Origin: JANYHF01 sp031367715
GTDB lineage: Bacteria; Pseudomonadota; Alphaproteobacteria; Rhizobiales; Hyphomicrobiaceae
Direction of reading: 5' to 3'
Assembly: GCA_031367715.1 (NCBI GenBank)
Contig: JANLQJ010000065.1
Coordinates: forward strand, 1 to 17,760
DNA length: 17,760 bases
Shown piece by piece: positions 15,008 through 17,760 of this stretch. A program made the translations under genes and the position numbers. How positions within the stretch are numbered: position 1 is the stretch's first letter; each line of letters opens with the position of its first letter. Under the pieces are notes generated by a model that worked only from the letters and a program-made list of their open reading frames with translations, was not told the DNA's origin and ran no database searches.

Positions 15008-15156
15008 GTCATCCCGGATGCGCTGCAGCATTCTTATGGTGCGGCGCTGATCCGGGACCCCATCGGGCTCCTGCCGTGTTGGAACACGGCTTGGGACCCA
15101 TGAGGTCCCGTGTCTGCGGCGCACCGTCAAAACGCTGCGCCGCGCACGGGATGACA
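15008..15156 (+). repeat. Array unit 1: complete a-b-c palindromic unit
   Basis: Ends are TGTCATCCCG (15008) and CGGGATGACA (15156). Hairpin a runs CCCGGATGCGCTGCAGCAT-tctt-ATGG..., hairpin b is CCGTGTTGGAACACGG, and hairpin c has stems GCGGCGCA/TGCGCCGC and CGT-caaa-ACG. Confidence 0.9.
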
Positions 15157-15190
15157 GTTTTTGGGATGGGCTGTGCGCCCTCGAAAACGA

Positions 15191-15341
15191 TGTCATCCCG
15201 GATGCGCTGCAGCATTCTTATGGTGCGGCACTGATCCGGGACCTCAAAGAGCTCCTGCCGTGTTGGAACACGGCTTGAGCCCCATGAGGTCCCGTGTCTG
15301 CAGCGCACCGTGAAGGACGCTGCGCTGCGCACGGGATGACA
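15191..15341 (+). repeat. Array unit 2: complete a-b-c palindromic unit
   Basis: Starts 183 bp after unit 1. Hairpin c has GCAGCGCA on the left and TGCGCTGC on the right, a paired change compared with unit 1 that preserves the stem. Its inner loop is CGT-gaagg-ACG. Confidence 0.9.
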
Positions 15342-15373
15342 GGGTGGATGGACTGGGCCAGCCCCGCAACAGA

Positions 15374-15524
15374 TGTCATCCCGGATGCGCTGCAGCATTC
15401 TTATGGTGCAGCGCTGATCCGGGACCCCATCGGGCTCCTGCCGTGTTGGACCACGGCTTGAGCCCCGAAACGTCCCGTGTCTGCAGCGCACCGTGAAGGA
15501 CGCTGCGCCGCGCACGGGATGACA
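15374..15524 (+). repeat. Array unit 3: complete a-b-c palindromic unit
   Basis: Starts 183 bp after unit 2. Hairpin b is CCGTGTTGGACCACGG and hairpin c is GCAGCGCA/TGCGCCGC with the gaagg loop. The spacer before it (AGCCCCGCAACAGA) closely resembles the spacer before unit 4 (AGCCAAGCAACAGA). Confidence 0.9.
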
Positions 15525-15554
15525 GTTCGTGGTATGGGCCAGCCAAGCAACAGA

Positions 15555-15702
15555 TGTAATCCCGGATGCGCTGCAGCATTCTTATGGTGCAGCGCATCCG
15601 GGACCTCAGCGGGCTCCTGCCGTGTTGGAACACGGCTTGAGCCCGATGAGGTCCCGTGTCTGCGGCGCACCGTCAAAACGCTGCGCCGCGCACGGGATGA
15701 CA
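15555..15702 (+). repeat. Array unit 4: complete a-b-c palindromic unit, most symmetric hairpin a
   Basis: Starts 181 bp after unit 3, with TGTAATCCCG (one change from TGTCATCCCG). Hairpin a is nearly perfect: CCCGGATGCGCTGCA and TGCAGCGCATCCGGG around GCATTCTTATGG. Hairpin c is of the caaa-loop type, as in unit 1. Confidence 0.9.
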
Positions 15703-15721
15703 GTTTTTGGGATGGGCAGCA

Positions 15722-15794
15722 CGCGCTCGGCGGCCGGCTCCCGGAACGGGAGTCGCCGAGCGCAAGCAAGGAAGCGGCAGCGCCCGGGATGACA
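15722..15794 (-). repeat. Hairpin d joined to a c-type right end
   Basis: 15722-15770 is the reverse complement of hairpin d at 11308-11352 (GCGCTCGGCG, CTCCCG, CGGGAG, CGCCGAGCGC all present). It is followed by CGGGATGACA at 15785-15794, the standard right end of the array units. The d hairpin thus sits inside a unit that has lost its a, b and most of its c modules, and closes the array. Confidence 0.8.
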
Positions 15795-15949
15795 GGATGT
15801 ATCGTCTCCGTGCCCGCGCGGCCACACTCACCGGCAAATCCAACTACGGTCATCCTTGGTTAACCTCCGCTGGTCGCTTCCCGGGTGCTTTCCGGTAGCC
15901 GAATCAACACCTTCTGCATAGGACTGCCGTGAGCAGGGGGAGAACCATC

Positions 15950-16768
15950 ATGCGGACCCGATACATCAGCCTATTGCCAGTTTTGTGCGTTGGCGCCCTT
16001 ACCTTTGGCGCCGGTGTGGCACAAGCCGGCGACGCGGCGGTCTCCGATATCAACATCAAGCTCAGTGCGTTTGGCGGCGGCCTGAATGAAGGCACGTCGT
16101 CCGAGCATCCGGGGACATCGGAGTCCGAAGGGTTCGGCGGTGTTGCTGGCAGCTTGACCTTGCCGCTGCACGAGCGCCTCGGCCTGCAGTTCGATGTCGC
16201 GGGAGCCTGGGAGCGCGGCGAGAGCTTTCTCGACGCCGGCGCGCATCTGTTCTGGCGCGATCCCGGCACCGGCCTGTTCGGCCTCTATGGTGGCTTTGCG
16301 CACCACCACGCCCTTGGTGGCCAGCAGGTGCGGCGCATCGGTGTCGAGGCCGAGCGCTATTCCGGTAAAATGACTTATGTCGGCGCCCTCGGCTACGAGA
16401 ATGGCGACGGCAATACTGGTCTCTATGGCCATGCCAAGCTGGACTATTACTGGACGCCGAACCTGATGACGTCGAGCGGCTTTACCTATGAGGGGACGGG
16501 CTTTTATGCCTCGCGCATCGAGTGGCAGTTGCGTTCGGACGATACCATTGGCTTCACGCTGTTTACCGATAGCAACGTCCACTCGTCCGACAACTATACC
16601 TTCCTGGCTGGCGTCAGAATGACCATCGGCGAGGACATGAGCCTGATGGATCGCCACCGCCACCAGGACCCCTCGGACTATCTCGGCGCCGACCTGATCG
16701 CCACCGAGCAGGGTGAAGCCAAGCGGTGCGGCGGCGGCGCATGCACCGCGCCGCCGACGCCGCAGTGA
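15950..16768 (+). CDS. Secreted, probably outer-membrane beta-barrel protein of unknown function
   Basis: From ATG 15950 (GGGGGAGA five to twelve bases upstream; the frame extends to a GTG at 15929) the protein has 272 residues. The first 26 form a Sec signal peptide, MRTRYISLLPVLCVGALTFG with GAGVAQA, cut before GDAA. The mature part alternates polar and aromatic/hydrophobic residues in short strands (LGLQFDVAGAWE, GLFGLYGGFAHHH, MTYVGALGYEN, AKLDYYWTPNL, SSGFTYEGTGFYASRIEWQL, TIGFTLFTDSNVHSSDNYTF, LAGVRMTIGE), as expected of a small beta-barrel. It lacks a C-terminal Phe; instead a 40-residue tail with RCGGGACTAPPTPQ follows. No named family recognised. It is convergent with the luxI-type gene; the 65 bp between them show no clear terminator. 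Confidence 0.7.
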   Translation: MRTRYISLLPVLCVGALTFGAGVAQAGDAAVSDINIKLSAFGGGLNEGTSSEHPGTSESEGFGGVAGSLTLPLHERLGLQFDVAGAWERGESFLDAGAHLFWRDPGTGLFGLYGGFAHHHALGGQQVRRIGVEAERYSGKMTYVGALGYENGDGNTGLYGHAKLDYYWTPNLMTSSGFTYEGTGFYASRIEWQLRSDDTIGFTLFTDSNVHSSDNYTFLAGVRMTIGEDMSLMDRHRHQDPSDYLGADLIATEQGEAKRCGGGACTAPPTPQ

Positions 16769-16833
16769 TCTAGTGCCAGCCACAGCAGCGCTCATGCCTC
16801 TGCAACACCCTTTGCGCGCATGCCTTGGCCTGA

Positions 16834-17475
16834 TCAGCTGACCAGCCGCAGCCGGTGCAGGTCGGAATACCCGACCGTCGGCGATGGCAAGTGGCCGCGT
16901 TCGTGCAGGCGGTCGAGCAGCCCCTGATTGAGTTCAAACGTGCCGGCGACCGTCAGCACGCCGCCGATGCGCTTGGGCGGGGCCAGCCGCACTGAATCGC
17001 AGCCGGCGCGCTTGAGTACGCGCTCCATGATGATGTCATAGACCGAGACGATGTGCGTCAGACCCGCAGCGATGCCAACCTCGGCCAGTCCGCACAACAG
17101 CTCGCTGGTGAGCTGGCTGACGGCGCCCTCGCCGCGTTGCGCTGCATAGTCCATATCGATATTGAAGCGCGTGCTCTCCCAGATCAGCGGTGAACGCACC
17201 ACCTCGCCCGGCTCCAGCAGCTCCTGGAACACTTCGCCCAGCATGGTCGGCCCGGTGGTCTGCAGCGCGCGCAGACTGCCGACCACGCGCCCGGCTGGAC
17301 TGACGGCGATCACATAGAGCGGCGCCAGATCGTCGAAACGGTCGCGCTCGCGGCCGTCGACCACGTTGACCGCCCAGCCCAGCCGGTCCTGAAACACCCG
17401 TGCCCTGAGCTTGTGCATGTCGTCGATAAGATCGGGATGCTGTTCCCGCTCAGAACCGTCGATGACGATGATCAT
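16834..17475 (-). CDS. luxI: Acyl-homoserine-lactone synthase (LuxI family)
   Basis: LuxI-type enzymes make N-acyl-homoserine-lactone signals from S-adenosylmethionine and an acyl carrier (acyl-ACP or acyl-CoA). The 213-residue protein has all the invariant residues: Arg24, Phe28, Trp34, Asp45, Asp48, Arg69, Phe83, Glu100 and Arg103, in LRARVFQDRLGW (23-34), RERDRFDD (42-49), VVGSLRALQTTGPTML (64-79) and LIWESTRFN (97-105). Length is normal. The ATG at 17475 has GGGAGG six bases upstream. A near-consensus lux box lies about 67 bp upstream, so transcription is probably activated by the signal it makes. No luxR gene is in the window; it may lie beyond 17760 or elsewhere. The acyl chain cannot be told from sequence alone. 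Confidence 0.95.
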   Translation of the reverse strand: MIIVIDGSEREQHPDLIDDMHKLRARVFQDRLGWAVNVVDGRERDRFDDLAPLYVIAVSPAGRVVGSLRALQTTGPTMLGEVFQELLEPGEVVRSPLIWESTRFNIDMDYAAQRGEGAVSQLTSELLCGLAEVGIAAGLTHIVSVYDIIMERVLKRAGCDSVRLAPPKRIGGVLTVAGTFELNQGLLDRLHERGHLPSPTVGYSDLHRLRLVS

Positions 17476-17506
17476 ACTGTCCTCCCGCTCGATTGGATGT
17501 AGGGGG

Positions 17507-17534
17507 AGGATATTCCCGCTGCAGTTGCCGTCAC
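17507..17534 (-). promoter_or_regulatory. Candidate luxI promoter
   Basis: On the minus strand GTGACG (17534-17529) and TATCCT (17512-17507) are separated by 16 bases and would place transcription start near 17500. The -35 hexamer touches the lux box, whose centre is then near -42.5, the classical position for LuxR activation. Hexamers are only 4/6 matches each. Confidence 0.45.
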
Positions 17535-17552
17535 CTGTACGAAAGTACAGGG
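17533..17552 (-). promoter_or_regulatory. lux box (LuxR-type operator) upstream of luxI
   Basis: The 20-bp site ACCTGTAC-GAAA-GTACAGGG is a 7-bp perfect inverted repeat with a 4-base centre (CCTGTAC/GTACAGG). It matches the classical Vibrio fischeri lux box ACCTGTAG-GATC-GTACAGGT at 15 of 20 positions, including all the invariant half-site bases CTGT and ACAG. Its place upstream of the luxI-type gene supports the assignment. Confidence 0.85.
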
Positions 17553-17666
17553 TGGGGCGCGAACCGCGGCAAGGTTGGCGACATTATGGGCACCGCCGGC
17601 CAGGCGCAGCCGTGGGGTCAGCCCGCCGGAAAATGGAGTCTGACACCGTCCAACTTATGGTTTGAC

Positions 17667-17691
17667 CTGTCACTTTGAAGGTTCGTGACAG
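17667..17691. repeat. Inverted repeat CTGTCAC-N11-GTGACAG
   Basis: Two perfect 7-base arms flank TTTGAAGGTTC. It lies upstream of luxI and the lux box and could be an operator or terminator for a gene beyond the window edge. No protein family is implied. Confidence 0.5.
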
Positions 17692-17705
17692 ACGTCATGG
17701 CGTAG

Positions 17706-17760
17706 GGGCGCACAGCAGTGCGCCCGTCTAGCTGCGCGGCAAGCTCTTGGACGGGCGCAC
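17706..17760. repeat. Nested GC-rich palindromes at the window edge
   Basis: GGGCGCAC (17706-17713) pairs with GTGCGCCC (17718-17725) around AGCA, and GTGCGCCCGTC (17718-17728) also pairs with GACGGGCGCAC (17750-17760). The two foldings are mutually exclusive. It looks like another dispersed palindromic repeat that continues past the window. Confidence 0.6.

Larger units (their letters stand above)
14858..15949. other. 1.1-kb gene-free interval occupied by a palindromic repeat array
   Basis: The interval between the TetR/COQ9-like stop and the outer-membrane protein start has no gene. Open frames here repeat the same peptide pieces because they read through repeats, and none has a start site or family match. 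From 14881 to 15794 it is composed of the repeat units listed below; the last 155 bp (15795-15949) are unique and should carry the promoter and ribosome binding site (GGGGGAGA) of the next gene. Confidence 0.85.

Noticed and set aside
15008..15702. Possible CRISPR array (regular repeats with spacers of about 32 bp)
   Set aside because: The repeats are about 150 bp with three internal hairpins, the spacers resemble one another (AGCC..GCAACAGA twice; TTTTTGGGATGGGC twice), and there are no cas genes.
15009..15853. Many open frames of 70-170 codons on both strands in the array
   Set aside because: They repeat the same peptide pieces because they read through the repeats; no ribosome binding sites or family motifs.

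Overview
The window is GC-rich bacterial chromosome. Its core gene order is lgt, a MidA-type methyltransferase, pgeF, a lipoprotein gene and prs on one strand, with ubiK diverging from lgt and ybjN, proC and a TetR/COQ9-like gene beyond it. That order, together with class I PRPP synthetase and a LuxI synthase, suggests an alphaproteobacterium, probably of the order Hyphomicrobiales. This assignment is inference from gene content; no rRNA or other marker is present.

Layout. Positions 1-630: the end of an IS630-like insertion sequence lies inside a CmcI-family sugar methyltransferase gene and truncates it. Positions 1170-4396: an accessory, visibly AT-richer set of glycan genes (small ORF and GT2 glycosyltransferase on +, FkbM methyltransferase and an HIRRGD-type glycosyltransferase on -), probably a remnant of a surface-polysaccharide locus. 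Positions 4592-10029 (-): lgt, midA-like, pgeF, a duplicated-domain lipoprotein and prs, that is lipoprotein maturation, respiratory-complex assembly, cell-wall or purine quality control and PRPP synthesis. Positions 10107-11213 (+): ubiK and a YbjN-domain gene. Positions 11214-13278: an inserted-looking block with palindromic repeats, a heptanucleotide microsatellite and a TadG-like vWA protein gene (-). Positions 13279-14857 (+): proC and a TetR/COQ9-like gene. Positions 14881-15794: an array of composite palindromes with a period of about 182 bp. Positions 15950-16768 (+): a secreted or outer-membrane protein. Positions 16834-17475 (-): a LuxI-type acyl-homoserine-lactone synthase preceded by a near-consensus lux box, which implies positive autoregulation by a LuxR protein encoded outside the window.

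The most unusual content is a family of modular palindromic repeats. Three hairpin modules (called a, b and c here) make a unit of about 150 bp that occurs four times in direct orientation plus one truncated copy at 14881-15702, once inverted at 11372-11522, and as solo c modules at 11246-11297 and 10398-10450. A fourth hairpin (d) occurs at 11308 and 15722 and, in diverged form, inside the midA-like coding sequence, where with two inverted flanking copies of another palindrome it adds about 50 codons in frame. Paired substitutions between copies preserve the stems, so the structure appears to be under selection or to matter for propagation.
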